64,000 nucleotides of DNA from Deltaproteobacteria bacterium. GTDB lineage: Bacteria; Desulfobacterota; Deferrimicrobia; Deferrimicrobiales; Deferrimicrobiaceae. This document shows positions 44,205-53,639 of this stretch, piece by piece (within the stretch, counting starts at the first letter, position 1; every line of letters begins with the position of its first letter). The stretch spans positions 203,523-267,522 of the forward strand of contig JACRCO010000053.1 of the NCBI GenBank assembly GCA_016218975.1, in the 5' to 3' direction. The notes beneath the pieces were generated by a model. It made no database searches and was not told the origin of the DNA. It saw only the letters and a list, made by a program, of their open reading frames with translations. A program made the translations under genes and the position numbers.

Positions 44205-45476
44205 TTATGCCGCCCGGGAAATCCTTCCCGGCTCTTCCGCGCCCGCAATGATCGGCGCAACCGGCCGCTTCGCGAGCAGCAGGCTCCCGAGCGCCACGAC
44301 GCAGATCGCGGAGCCTACATAGAACGCGTTGGTGTAGTTCCCGAAAATATCGAACAGGCGGCCCGCGATGATCGGGCCGATGACGCCCGCTACGCCCCAC
44401 GCCGTGAACACGAGGCCATAGTTAACACCGAGGTTCTTCGTGCCGAAGAAGTCGCCCGTCGTGGACGCGTACACGGAAAGCTGCGTCCCGTAGCAGTAAT
44501 AAACGATGAAGACCATCGCGTACAGGGCCGCGACCCCTCCGATGTGCGGAAGGACCACGAAGGCGAGGATGGACACGCCCACCATGAGGCGCAGCGTCTG
44601 CAGCCGTCCGAACGCATCGGACAGCCATCCGGAGAATATCCGCCCGGACGCGTTCCCTACGGCGCCCACGGCGATGGCAAGGTTGGCGGCAGTTTCGACG
44701 ATACCCAACTGCTGCCTTCCGAACGGGACCAACTGGCTGATGAGCATGAGACCGGCGCCTGTGGCCAGCGCATAAGCGATCCACATGAAATAAAACGTTG
44801 GAGTTCTCACCACTTCGCCAGGAGTGAATTCATGCCTGGTGGCGGTCACTTTCGCCGTCGCCGCCGCCGGCTCCCAACCCGCCGGCTTCCAGCCCGCAGG
44901 CGGATTCCGGAGGATGAAGGCCCCGATCATGGTAGCGATGAAGTATCCGATCCCGAGGTACAGGAAGGTGTCCCGCCAGCCGAAAGCCGTGAGCATCGGC
45001 TTACCTATAAGGGAGACTATGAACGATCCGCCGCCGTATCCGGCGACCGCCAGGCCGACCGCAAGACCCCGCCGGTCGGGGAACCATTTGGAAAGCACCG
45101 GGATCGGCGTCGCATATCCGAACCCGCTGCCGATGCCGAGGACGGCCCCCATGGTCAGGTAAAGGTACGTAAGGTTTCTGGTGTACGTAGCAAGTATCCA
45201 TCCGAGGCTGAACAGGACCGAGCCGGTAACGGAAACCCAGAAAGGTCCCTTCTTGTCCTGTATCCGTCCCGCCGCGATGAAACTCAAGCCGAAAACGAAC
45301 ACCGCGATGGTAAACACCCATGAAGTCTGAGTCCGGCTCCAGCCGAACTCATTTTCCAGCGGCAGCACGAAGATGCTCCATGCGTACAGAGCGCCCAGGG
45401 GCAGGTTCATCAACAGGGCCCCGCCGACGCGCCACCACCGGTTCATCATTTTTTCTCCTGCGAACCCCGCTTCCAT
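44205..45476 (-). CDS. OFA family MFS transporter (oxalate/formate-antiporter type)
   Basis: About 423 residues with twelve membrane helices. The OFA-type features are PLGALYAWSIFVLPLENEFGWSRTQTSW (given here as PLGALYAWSIFVLPL and FGWSRTQTSW), KKGPFW, FGYATPIPVLSKWFPDRRGLAVGLA in parts, and GDFFGTKNLGVNYG. The family exchanges small carboxylates such as oxalate and formate, but many members have unknown substrates. The ATG at 45476 follows GGAGG by eight bases. Three Crp-type sites lie 110-195 bases upstream, so regulation by the neighbouring Crp-family protein is likely. Confidence 0.88.
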   Translation of the reverse strand: MEAGFAGEKMMNRWWRVGGALLMNLPLGALYAWSIFVLPLENEFGWSRTQTSWVFTIAVFVFGLSFIAAGRIQDKKGPFWVSVTGSVLFSLGWILATYTRNLTYLYLTMGAVLGIGSGFGYATPIPVLSKWFPDRRGLAVGLAVAGYGGGSFIVSLIGKPMLTAFGWRDTFLYLGIGYFIATMIGAFILRNPPAGWKPAGWEPAAATAKVTATRHEFTPGEVVRTPTFYFMWIAYALATGAGLMLISQLVPFGRQQLGIVETAANLAIAVGAVGNASGRIFSGWLSDAFGRLQTLRLMVGVSILAFVVLPHIGGVAALYAMVFIVYYCYGTQLSVYASTTGDFFGTKNLGVNYGLVFTAWGVAGVIGPIIAGRLFDIFGNYTNAFYVGSAICVVALGSLLLAKRPVAPIIAGAEEPGRISRAA

Positions 45477-45587
45477 CGCATGCGCCTCCTTGTCGCTACA
45501 AATCTTTCGCCGATCGGGTTGAAAATGAATGCCCTCCCCCACGTTCATCGACACGATTTAATCGTAGAACCGCGTCCCGGATCGCTC

Positions 45588-45671
45588 TGTGAAACCTTTC
45601 ACATTCGGTGTGAAACCTTTTACTCCGCGCCACTTTGCGGCCGCACCTCTCTGACTGTAAAAGCTTTCACG
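45588..45671. promoter_or_regulatory. Cluster of Crp-type operator sites in a divergent intergenic region
   Basis: Within the 328-bp gap 45477-45804 are TGTGAAACCTTTCACA (45588-45603, a perfect TGTGA-N6-TCACA), TGTGAAACCTTTTACT (45609-45624, exactly 21 bp on, two helical turns) and TGTAAAAGCTTTCACG (45656-45671). They lie between the OFA transporter (minus) and a Crp-family gene (plus). No other feature is evident in the gap. Confidence 0.75.
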
Positions 45672-45804
45672 GATCTTTTTGACGGGGCCCTGCAACCTGA
45701 AATCGCAGTCAGGGAAGTCGAGACGCGATGACGAAGAACATGGGAAATGCGCCCGGGATCCCGCCTCGTTGATTCGGTGGGTGAGCCGGTTGTAGAGTAG
45801 GGGT

Positions 45805-46503
45805 ATGCCCCTCTCCTACACCTCCGCCGACGAACTGTTCGAGGGGATCTCCGACGCAGAGGCGCAGAAGGTCGCGCACCTCTGCGTCGAACGGAGATAC
45901 CGCAAGGGCGCTACGATCTTCTCCAAGGGTGATCCCGCGGATTCCCTCTATATATTGAAAGAAGGAAGGGTGCGCATGGTTTTCCTGTCGGGCAAGGGGG
46001 CAGAGACGATTCTGCACATACTCAAGCCAGACGCCGTATTCGGGGAGCTTCTGCTTTCGGAGGAGCGGCGGGCGCTTACCGCCATCGCGGGAACGGAAGT
46101 CATTGCCACCGCCCTTCCCAAACGCGGCCTGGTGGAGCTGTTGACCACCATTCCCGCAATTTCCAGGAACTTCCTCCGGATCCTGTCGAGGCGTCTTGCG
46201 AAAGTGGAAAAGGAATTCGGGGATTTCGGCCACACCTGGTCCTACCACCGGCTTGCGCAGATTCTGCTGCAGCTGGCCGACGAGCACGGCCAGGAAACGG
46301 CTCAGGGCACCGTCATATCCCTGCGCCTGACGCATGAGGACATCGCGAACCTGATCGGGACGACGCGTGAGACGGTCACGACACAACTGAACCGGTTCCG
46401 GCGTATGAAGCTTGTGGGAAGGCAAGGGAGTAGCATCGTCGTCCACCGGCGCCGATTGGAGGATTTCGCGTCATCGGTCGAGGCGCGGCGCCCCCTTCCC
46501 TGA
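45805..46503 (+). CDS. Crp/Fnr family transcription regulator
   Basis: A 232-residue regulator with an N-terminal cyclic-nucleotide-like beta barrel (KGATIFSKGDPADSLYILKEGRVRM, in part; FGELLLSEERRALTAIAGTEV), a dimer helix and a C-terminal winged helix. The recognition helix reads TRETVTTQLNRFR, with the R-E pair used by E. coli CRP to read GTGA. This fits the TGTGA sites just upstream. It lacks an Fnr-type N-terminal cysteine cluster. The effector (cAMP, another ligand or none) is unknown. Autoregulation is likely. Confidence 0.9.
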   Translation: MPLSYTSADELFEGISDAEAQKVAHLCVERRYRKGATIFSKGDPADSLYILKEGRVRMVFLSGKGAETILHILKPDAVFGELLLSEERRALTAIAGTEVIATALPKRGLVELLTTIPAISRNFLRILSRRLAKVEKEFGDFGHTWSYHRLAQILLQLADEHGQETAQGTVISLRLTHEDIANLIGTTRETVTTQLNRFRRMKLVGRQGSSIVVHRRRLEDFASSVEARRPLP

Positions 46504-46518
46504 GGCGAAAACCGCCTC

Positions 46519-47760
46519 CTATTCGTGCGGCTTCTTCCCCGGCAGAGGAAAGAACAGCACGTCGAGCTGCATCCTGATCCCGCCGCGCAGGACGGCCACC
46601 GCCGCCCGGTCGCCCTCCTTCTTCGCGCGAACTCGAAGGTAAACGTCCGACATGTCGGAAACCGGCTCCCCATCGATGTAGACGAGACGGTCCCCTTTAA
46701 GGATGCCGGCCTTCGCGGCAGGAGACCCTTCCCTCACGCCTTCCACGAGGACATCGTTATCCTTCGCGGAAAGGACGACGCCCAGAGCCATGCTCTTCCC
46801 TTCCAGGTCTTCGTAAGCGACCATCCAATGGAAATCGGCCGGCAATAGAGGTATTTCCGGGAGCTCGACCTTCATCAGGCGGTCCTTCTTGTCTTCGGGG
46901 ATGCTGATTTCCTCCGGCATGACGATCGTGTACGACAACGGCATCCTTCGGAGAACCTTCTTCGGGATGCCGAACCCGTACCTGACGTGCCATCCGCCGG
47001 TAAGGGTCACCATCTTCTTCCCTTCCCCCCGACGGCTGCGCAGGTAGTCGACGACCCGCACCGCCATCGTCTCCTCCCACAAGAGCTGGACCCGGAAGAA
47101 CGCGTCGAATTTCCCCTCGGTGGCGAGGTGCCCTCCATATACCCCCTTCATGGCCGCGCGCTGGTAGGGGTCGGGCTCGCCGACCACCGGCAGCTTCGCC
47201 TTCAGGGTTTCGGGAATGTTGTCCAGCCCCGCCTTGCGCACCTCCTGCTGCAACTCCCTCGATGGATTCAACGCGATGACGTCGATCCGGCGCTCACGGG
47301 CGAATTGCAGGATCTCCCGGTAGTATCCGAAATCGGAGCCCCAGTTCTCGTACCATTTCGTCGCCTTCAGGAACTCTATCTCCGTCATCTCCCCTTTCGT
47401 CCACCGGTCCAGCGCATCCTGGTCCGGCTCGCGGAACATCTCCATTCCGACGGCGACCTTGCCGGGGAAGCGCCTGTCGAGCTCCCGGATGATCGCCAGC
47501 TCCACGCGATGGGCGTTCATGTTGTCGTGCGTCTCGCCTATGCAGATCAGCCGCGCCGCCGAGATCATGTCCATCGCGCCGTCGAAGGAAAGCGCCAGCC
47601 CGGTGGGAAGATGGCGGATATCATCAGCCCTGGGCGGTTCCTTCGGAGGGTACGGCACGTCGATCCCACCCCTGTACGTCGCGTGCGTGCCGGCGCATCC
47701 CGCCATCGCAAGCATGAAATATGCCGACAAAATCATGAAACGGCCCCGAACGAAGATCAT
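46519..47760 (-). CDS. ChaN-like lipoprotein with C-terminal PDZ domain
   Basis: A 413-residue lipoprotein (lipobox MAGC). The ChaN/Tiki-like domain (about 60-290) has the signature GETHDN, HRVELAIIRELD, VGMEMFREPDQ and LTGGWHVRYG, with paired histidine and glutamate residues as in haem-binding ChaN. A PDZ domain follows (about 315-405, GVREGSPAAKAGILKGDRLVYIDGEPVSD, in part). The fusion suggests binding of a haem or metal plus an exposed peptide, possibly in the outer-membrane leaflet. Monocistronic and convergent with the Crp gene. Confidence 0.87.
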   Translation of the reverse strand: MIFVRGRFMILSAYFMLAMAGCAGTHATYRGGIDVPYPPKEPPRADDIRHLPTGLALSFDGAMDMISAARLICIGETHDNMNAHRVELAIIRELDRRFPGKVAVGMEMFREPDQDALDRWTKGEMTEIEFLKATKWYENWGSDFGYYREILQFARERRIDVIALNPSRELQQEVRKAGLDNIPETLKAKLPVVGEPDPYQRAAMKGVYGGHLATEGKFDAFFRVQLLWEETMAVRVVDYLRSRRGEGKKMVTLTGGWHVRYGFGIPKKVLRRMPLSYTIVMPEEISIPEDKKDRLMKVELPEIPLLPADFHWMVAYEDLEGKSMALGVVLSAKDNDVLVEGVREGSPAAKAGILKGDRLVYIDGEPVSDMSDVYLRVRAKKEGDRAAVAVLRGGIRMQLDVLFFPLPGKKPHE

Positions 47761-47885
47761 CCCGGCTTCCCCCGCTGCTTGTAGGATGTAAGGTTCCCGC
47801 CTTCCGTTACGATAACCCGATTATCGCCGGGAACGGACATCGAAATCCTGTGGCGGGAATCGACTTGAGGTATTATCATCGTACA

Positions 47886-49601
47886 ATGACGAATAAATTC
47901 GAAGCGATGCCCGATTTCTTCTCTTCCATCCTCGATAACATCGTCGAGCAGATCAAGGTCGTGGATCCGCGCGATTGGAAGATTCTTTATGCGAATCGTT
48001 CCTACTTGAATGTTTTCGGTGAAACCCTCGAATCGGCATCGGGGAAAAGCTGCTACGGAACGACGCATAACAAGACGGAACCTTGTCATATGGCCGGGGA
48101 GGAATGTCCCGCGAAAATCGCGTTCGAAACCGGCAAACCAGCGTCGGTCGTCCATGCGCATGAAAACCAGGACGGGATGACGGAATATGTCCGGCTGAAT
48201 GCCTACCCCGGCCGTGATCCGGACGGAGCAGTGGCTTATGTGATCGTCGTCTCTTCAGACATCACAGAGCAGATGCATCTGCACGAAGAACTCCAGAGAA
48301 AATCGGAGCTCTTCGAAATGATCCTGTTCACCAGCCCGGACGGCATCATCGGGAACGATAAAAAAGGGAATATCTTCCTGTTCAACGCGGGGGCGGAAAG
48401 CATATTCGGGTACTCCCGCGACGAGGTCATCGGCAAAATTCACGTTTCGCAAGTGTATCCTCCGGGGATTGCGGCGGAGGTCAAGCGTGCAGTCTATTCG
48501 GAGCATTACGGAGGCAGGGGGCAACTCCACGACTTCGAAACCGAGGTGATCCACAAGGACGGAAGGAGAATTCCCATCCGGCTTGCCGCCAACCTTCTGT
48601 ACGACAACGGCAACGAGATCGGGACGATCGGGTTCTTCCACGACATATCGGTGAAGAAGGCGCTCCGGGAACTTCTGCTTGAATCCGAAGAAAGCTACCG
48701 TGGAATTTTCGAATCCGCAAAGGACGCGATACTTACTGTCGGGGAAGACCGGACAATCACGAAGGCAAACCGCGCCGCCGAGGACATGCTGGGATACGGG
48801 ACGGGAGAACTTGCGGGAAAGAGCATAATCGACGTGCTGCCCGCCGAGTACATGGAACGCTGGGATTGCATCCGCGCCCTTACCCCCGGGAACGCGGCGG
48901 GATCGGGGCCGAATCACTCGGAATTGACGGCCACGAAGAAAAACGGGGAAAAGATCCCGGTTCACGTATCGCTGTCGGAAAACAGGACCCGAACGAAAAA
49001 CATCGTCACGATCATCTTCCGGGACATATCCGAACGAATCGCCTTCGAAGAGGAGCTGCGGATCCTCTCGATAACCGACGCGCTGACGAAACTCTACAAC
49101 CGGCGGCACTTCCACTCCCTCGCGGAAAAAGAAATTCTTCGGGCGAACCGGACGGGTGTTCCGTTCTCCATACTCCTGCTCGACCTGGACAGGTTCAAGG
49201 GTTACAACGACGCATACGGACACCACGAGGGGGACAAGCTGCTCGTCGCTTTCGCGGACCTGATCCGGGATTCTTTCCGGTCTATGGATGCAGGCTTCCG
49301 GTTCGGCGGCGAGGAATTCGTGATCCTCCTGCCGGACACCGATTCCATCGGCGCGATGATCGCGGCGGAACGGTTCCGCATCCGCCTTTCCGAAAAATCA
49401 TTCACGCCGGGACCGTCGGGAATGCCCGTCACGGTGACGGCATCGATCGGCATCTCCGAATACCGGAAGGGCTATAGCCTCGACAAGCTGGTATGCTACG
49501 CGGACCTTGCCATGTACGCCGCGAAGAACGGCGGGAGGAACCGCAGCGTCAGCTACGAACAGCTGATCGCCCAAACCATGAAACCGTTCCCTCCAGAGTG
49601 A
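47886..49601 (+). CDS. PAS-PAS-PAS diguanylate cyclase
   Basis: A 571-residue soluble protein. Three PAS domains (about 10-125, 140-260, 270-390) lead to a GGDEF-family domain with active site FGGEEF and an RxxD inhibitory site (RSMD) five residues before it. It should therefore make cyclic di-GMP with product feedback. The first PAS domain contains four cysteines (SCYGTTHNKTEPC, then EECP), a plausible metal or redox site. I start at the ATG at 47886. An upstream in-frame GTG at 47850 adds 12 residues without a better ribosome site. Confidence 0.88.
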   Translation: MTNKFEAMPDFFSSILDNIVEQIKVVDPRDWKILYANRSYLNVFGETLESASGKSCYGTTHNKTEPCHMAGEECPAKIAFETGKPASVVHAHENQDGMTEYVRLNAYPGRDPDGAVAYVIVVSSDITEQMHLHEELQRKSELFEMILFTSPDGIIGNDKKGNIFLFNAGAESIFGYSRDEVIGKIHVSQVYPPGIAAEVKRAVYSEHYGGRGQLHDFETEVIHKDGRRIPIRLAANLLYDNGNEIGTIGFFHDISVKKALRELLLESEESYRGIFESAKDAILTVGEDRTITKANRAAEDMLGYGTGELAGKSIIDVLPAEYMERWDCIRALTPGNAAGSGPNHSELTATKKNGEKIPVHVSLSENRTRTKNIVTIIFRDISERIAFEEELRILSITDALTKLYNRRHFHSLAEKEILRANRTGVPFSILLLDLDRFKGYNDAYGHHEGDKLLVAFADLIRDSFRSMDAGFRFGGEEFVILLPDTDSIGAMIAAERFRIRLSEKSFTPGPSGMPVTVTASIGISEYRKGYSLDKLVCYADLAMYAAKNGGRNRSVSYEQLIAQTMKPFPPE

Positions 49602-49617
49602 TACGACGCCGAACCCT

Positions 49618-49752
49618 AGCCCGCATTTCTCACCAGGCTTCTACTGCGGCGGCGGAGACGGGCATGTCTACTGCGTTGCGCTCGGTCGCGACGCCTTGCA
49701 TCTATACCCGTCTCCACCGCCTCGCTACGAACCCTGGTGAGAGATGCGGGCT
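49618..49752. repeat. 135-bp intergenic palindrome with nested arms
   Basis: Outer 20-bp arms (49618-49637 and 49733-49752) match at 19 positions. Inner arms (49648-49662 and 49707-49721) match at 14 of 15. The loop contains GACGCCTTGCATCTATAC. It fills the gap between two convergent genes and has the form of a dispersed intergenic repeat and/or bidirectional terminator. A 19-bp word from it recurs at 41368-41386. Confidence 0.6.
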
Positions 49753-49758
49753 TGCGGG

Positions 49759-50685
49759 CTACCGGCGGACCCCGTCGTACATCGCCCGCACTTCGGGATT
49801 GGACTTCCATTTCCTGTGGAACCAGAAGTACAGCTCGGGGGCTTCCCGCACCTTGGCCTCGAGACGGCGGGAATATTCGTCGAGCACTGCGCGCCCGGCT
49901 TCTTCCTGTGTTTTCGCGCCCGATAGATCGATCGGCGGCTGGATTTCGACGAAGGGTTTGCCGTCGACCCGGGTCGTGAACGCGGTGAGCGCGACGGCTC
50001 CCGTCCGGACGGCGAAGCGCGACGGGCCGGCGGGGATGGAGGTCTCCCGCCCGAAAAACACCGACCTGTACCCGTCGGGGCCGGCATCCTGGTCGTTCAG
50101 AACGACAACGATCCCCCCGCCCTTCAGGTGACGGAAGATTTTCATTCCTCCCGAGGAGTCGTTCTGCATGCTGCGGATAGGGATGATGGAGTTGCCGTAC
50201 CGGGTATAGATCTTCTCCAGTTCGACCCGCATGGCGGGGTTGAAAACGGGCTTGGAGACATATGCAAGCGGATACCCCGCCCGCGCGATCAGGTATCCGC
50301 CGAGAACGTAGTTCCCGAGGTGGCCGGTGAATATTATGACGCCCTTCCCCTTTTCCACTCCCGCCCGAAGATGTTCGAGTCCGACGATCCCGGCGTATTC
50401 TCCCGGATTCCCGACGATTCTCTCCTCCCCCAGGATCTCGGCGATCAAACGCCCGTGCTCCCGATAGCAGCTGCGCGTCGCGGTCCTCACTTCCCGGTCC
50501 GTCGCCGTTCCTCCGAGCGCAACGCGCAGGTTCGTCGAAACGACGTGCCTCCGGAGCCCGAGAGCATGGAAAAGGTCCGCAAGTACCCGGAAAAAAACGT
50601 CCAGAAAGGAAAACGGCAACAGGCGTACCAGTCCGTAGATGGCCTTGAAGAGTCCGTATTCGATGTGGTAGCGGAGTTTCATCAT
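49759..50685 (-). CDS. LpxL/lysophospholipid acyltransferase family protein
   Basis: About 308 residues of the bacterial lipid A acyltransferase family (PF03279-like), with an N-terminal membrane segment and the core TGHLGNYVLGGYLI, NDQDAGPDGYRSVFFGR, PAGPSRFAVRTGAVAL and YFWFHRKWKSNPE. It should transfer an acyl chain to a lipid A or related acceptor. The usual catalytic H-x4-E/D reads H-LGNY-V here, so the acidic residue is missing. The start is one of two tandem ATG codons (50685 or 50682). The open frame extends far upstream but only antisense to the FIST gene. Confidence 0.82.
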   Translation of the reverse strand: MMKLRYHIEYGLFKAIYGLVRLLPFSFLDVFFRVLADLFHALGLRRHVVSTNLRVALGGTATDREVRTATRSCYREHGRLIAEILGEERIVGNPGEYAGIVGLEHLRAGVEKGKGVIIFTGHLGNYVLGGYLIARAGYPLAYVSKPVFNPAMRVELEKIYTRYGNSIIPIRSMQNDSSGGMKIFRHLKGGGIVVVLNDQDAGPDGYRSVFFGRETSIPAGPSRFAVRTGAVALTAFTTRVDGKPFVEIQPPIDLSGAKTQEEAGRAVLDEYSRRLEAKVREAPELYFWFHRKWKSNPEVRAMYDGVRR

Positions 50686-50817
50686 TCCGTCCCTGTCCGA
50701 CGAAATATTTATATCAGCGAAACCGATAAAGATGTCGGTTTTCGATCCGATATTATAAAGTAGAGACGGATCCCACCATGTATAAAACGCCATCGATATC
50801 CCACATCGGAGGCGAAC

Positions 50818-51975
50818 ATGCGCTACCGATCGGCAAGCAGCATCAGCACCGATGCCTACCTGGCGGGGCTCGAAATCGGTGAATCCCTCAAGGAAATATC
50901 CCCTGAGACCGTAATTTTTTTCGCCTCCATCAGCTACGAGAGGAATTTCGCGGAGCTGTTCGATGGAATGCGGGACGGCCTCGGCTCCGAGGATGCCGTC
51001 CTCTTCGGCGGAACGGGGGACGGATTCTACGAGACCTCGCAAACCGCGAATTACGGCGCATCCGCGCTGGGCATCCACAGCGGGGGGAAAATCAGATGGT
51101 CGGCCGCCTCGGCGGTCGGGGTCGAGGAGGATTCCTTCCTTGCCGCCAGGTCGTGCGCACTCGCCGCGGCAGCCGGGACAGGGAGTCCGCCCACCTTCGC
51201 ATTCGTCCTTGCGGACGGCACGAAGGCCGACGGCAGCGGGATCGTCGCAGGCGTCGAGAGCGTGATCGGAGCCCCTTTCTTCGGCGGGCTGACGGGAGAC
51301 GACCGCAAGTTCAAGCGAAGCCGGGTTCTGCTCAACGGAGCCGAACTCGAAAACGCCGTGGCCATACTGGCTGCATCCGGGGAAATCCCGTTCGCCGTGA
51401 ACGCGGCGAGCGGCTGGACGCCGATCGGCGCGCCGGGAAACATAGAAGACGGCGAGAGCGGCACGATCCGCCGCATAAACGGGATGACCGCCCAGGCTTT
51501 CATGAAGGAGCAGCTCGGAAAACCGCTGGGCGAAGCCGACCTCGGAATCGTCCCGCTGGCCGCTTACAGGCAGGCCGACGACGAATATTTTTTCTTGAGA
51601 ACGCCATCGCATCTCGATCGGGAATCCGGCGCCATCGCCACGTTCGGCAGCATCGAGGCCGGTACCGCCGTCCGGGTCTGCACGGCGACCCGCCCGGATG
51701 TTCTCGACGGGGTCCTGCGGGCCGCGGAAGGCGTGGAGGCGCGGGGGTTCACTCCCGCCGCCGCGCTGGTCGTAAGCTGCGCGGGGCGAAAGTGGCTGCT
51801 GAGCGATTCGGGAAAGGAAGAAGTCGACCTTGTCCTTTCGGCCTTCGGGGGCAAGATCCCGATGGCCGGTTTTCCCTCGTTCGGGGAAATCAGCCCGTTC
51901 CGGAAGCCGGGAGGTGCGTACACGCAAACGTTTTTCCACAACGTCACGTTCGTGGTCTGCCTCCTCGGAGAGTGA
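50818..51975 (+). CDS. FIST domain sensory protein
   Basis: A 385-residue cytoplasmic protein with FIST-N (about 20-215, including PTFAFVLADGTKADG and PFFGGLTGDDRKFKRSRVLLNG, in part) and FIST-C (about 225-365, GIVPLAAYRQADDEYFFLRTP, in part; VSCAGRKWLL; AGFPSFGEISPF). FIST modules are thought to bind small molecules such as amino acids and feed signalling proteins. The ATG has GGAGG. The stop is one base before the kinase GTG, so the two proteins are made together and likely form a sensor pair. The promoter region has a perfect hairpin AAACCGA...TCGGTTT near 50725. Confidence 0.87.
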   Translation: MRYRSASSISTDAYLAGLEIGESLKEISPETVIFFASISYERNFAELFDGMRDGLGSEDAVLFGGTGDGFYETSQTANYGASALGIHSGGKIRWSAASAVGVEEDSFLAARSCALAAAAGTGSPPTFAFVLADGTKADGSGIVAGVESVIGAPFFGGLTGDDRKFKRSRVLLNGAELENAVAILAASGEIPFAVNAASGWTPIGAPGNIEDGESGTIRRINGMTAQAFMKEQLGKPLGEADLGIVPLAAYRQADDEYFFLRTPSHLDRESGAIATFGSIEAGTAVRVCTATRPDVLDGVLRAAEGVEARGFTPAAALVVSCAGRKWLLSDSGKEEVDLVLSAFGGKIPMAGFPSFGEISPFRKPGGAYTQTFFHNVTFVVCLLGE

Positions 51976-51976
51976 A

Positions 51977-53590
51977 GTGAAACACCCGCTTCTATCTCTT
52001 GCCGAAAACCCCCCACGGGGATTCGTGCACAAACCGGACCTGTCCCGGCGCGACGTACGGTCGAAGACGTTCGCCCTTTTCACCGGATCCGTCGGCGAAG
52101 CCGAACTTCGCCTCCGGGAATTGACGACACGTCCGAACGGCATCTTAGTGACGTGCTCCGGCGATTTCCTGTGGGAACGGCGTGAGGGCTCCCTCTTCCA
52201 CATGGGCGTGCCCGAAGCATTGCGGGAATATATCCACCTGATCCTGCCCGTGTGCCTCGATCTTCTCGAGACGATCCATCGCCAGGCGGACAACGAGAAG
52301 AGACTTTACTTCGAACTGACGCGGGCCGTCGACGATCTCCGGATGTTGAGCGGCGATTTCAGCATGTCCCGGAAGAGTCTTCTCGAGGAAATTTCCGAGC
52401 GCAGGGCCGCGGAAGCCGCCCTGCGCGAATCCAGGGCGCAGCTTCTCCACGCACAGAAGATGGAGGCCGTCGGAACCCTCGCCGGGGGGATCGCGCACGA
52501 CTTCAACAATCTACTCCAGGCGATCACCGGGTTCACCTCGCTGGCCCTTCTCGAAATTCCCGAAGGAAACGACAGCCGCCACTTGATCCGGAAAATCGGG
52601 ATGGCGTCCGACCGGGCGTCCGAGCTGGTGAAGCGCCTCCTGACATTCAGCAGGATGGAGCCTCCGGAAAAGAGGCCTCTCGATCTGAACCGGGAAATTT
52701 CCCACACCGTGAGCCTTCTGGAGCGCGTCATCCCGAAGATGATCGGCATCGAAACCCGCCTGTATCCGAACCTTGTCCCGATCGAAGGCGATCCGACTCA
52801 GATCGAACAGGTAGTGATGAACCTCGGGGCGAACGCCAGGGACGCGATGCCGGAAGGCGGATGCCTGTTATTCGAAACGGAAATCACGGAGGTGACGGCC
52901 GGTGCAGTGCCGGAAACCGCGGATATGCCCCCGGGGGATTACGTATTGCTGCGCGTCAGCGACACAGGCGTCGGGATGAGCCCGGAAACCGTGAATCGCA
53001 TTTTCGACCCCTTTTTCACGACGAAGGAGATCGGATCGGGAACGGGGCTCGGCCTCTCCACCGTCTACGGCATCGTACGGGGTCACGGAGGCTGGATCCG
53101 TTGCAATAGCTCCCCGGGTTCGGGCACGAGTTTCGAAATCTTCCTTCCGCCTTTCCGGTCGACTGATTTGATTACCGCCTTGGAGATCTCCCGGGGAATG
53201 GAGGTAGATCCTTCGGGCGGAACGGAATCGATCCTCATCGTCGACGATGAGTACATGGTAAGGGACGTCGCGAAAATCGTCCTCGAGGGACGCGGTTACA
53301 CGGTCCGTTGCGCCAGGAGCGGTGAAAACGCGCTGGAGATGTTCCTCGCCGACGGGTGGAGCCCGGATCTGGTACTTCTCGACCTGGGCATGCCGGGCAT
53401 GGGGGGCCGCAAGTGCCTCGCGGAAATACTCAAGCGGAAACCTGACACAAAGGTTCTGGTAGCCAGCGGCTATTCGACGGATCACCAGGCAGCCGGGATC
53501 GTGGACGCCGGCGCCCGCGGGTTCATCGGCAAGCCTTATAAAACCATCGAGCTGGTCCGTAAAGTGAGGGACATTCTCGACGGTCCCTGA
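51977..53590 (+). CDS. Soluble hybrid histidine kinase with receiver
   Basis: A 537-residue cytoplasmic kinase. An unclassified N-terminal region (about 1-135) and a short coiled coil precede the H-box [11 protein letters not shown], a HATPase domain ([33 protein letters not shown]) and a C-terminal receiver ([10 protein letters not shown], phospho-Asp in VLLDLGMPG, lysine in FIGKPY). The GTG start has GGAG six bases before it and lies immediately after the FIST stop. No membrane helix is present, so FIST is the probable input. A separate output regulator is not seen. Confidence 0.9.
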   Translation: MKHPLLSLAENPPRGFVHKPDLSRRDVRSKTFALFTGSVGEAELRLRELTTRPNGILVTCSGDFLWERREGSLFHMGVPEALREYIHLILPVCLDLLETIHRQADNEKRLYFELTRAVDDLRMLSGDFSMSRKSLLEEISERRAAEAALRESRAQLLHAQKMEAVGTLAGGIAHDFNNLLQAITGFTSLALLEIPEGNDSRHLIRKIGMASDRASELVKRLLTFSRMEPPEKRPLDLNREISHTVSLLERVIPKMIGIETRLYPNLVPIEGDPTQIEQVVMNLGANARDAMPEGGCLLFETEITEVTAGAVPETADMPPGDYVLLRVSDTGVGMSPETVNRIFDPFFTTKEIGSGTGLGLSTVYGIVRGHGGWIRCNSSPGSGTSFEIFLPPFRSTDLITALEISRGMEVDPSGGTESILIVDDEYMVRDVAKIVLEGRGYTVRCARSGENALEMFLADGWSPDLVLLDLGMPGMGGRKCLAEILKRKPDTKVLVASGYSTDHQAAGIVDAGARGFIGKPYKTIELVRKVRDILDGP

Positions 53591-53639
53591 CGCCCCCCTG
53601 AATTTCGAAAACCGCGGCAAAGACATCAATGAAACTATT

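Noticed and set aside
50715-50735. Sigma-28-like -10 before the FIST gene
   Set aside because: The -35 is poor and the box is part of a perfect hairpin.
49759-52293. 844-codon frame containing the acyltransferase
   Set aside because: Only the first 927 bases encode the acyltransferase; the rest is antisense to the FIST and kinase genes.
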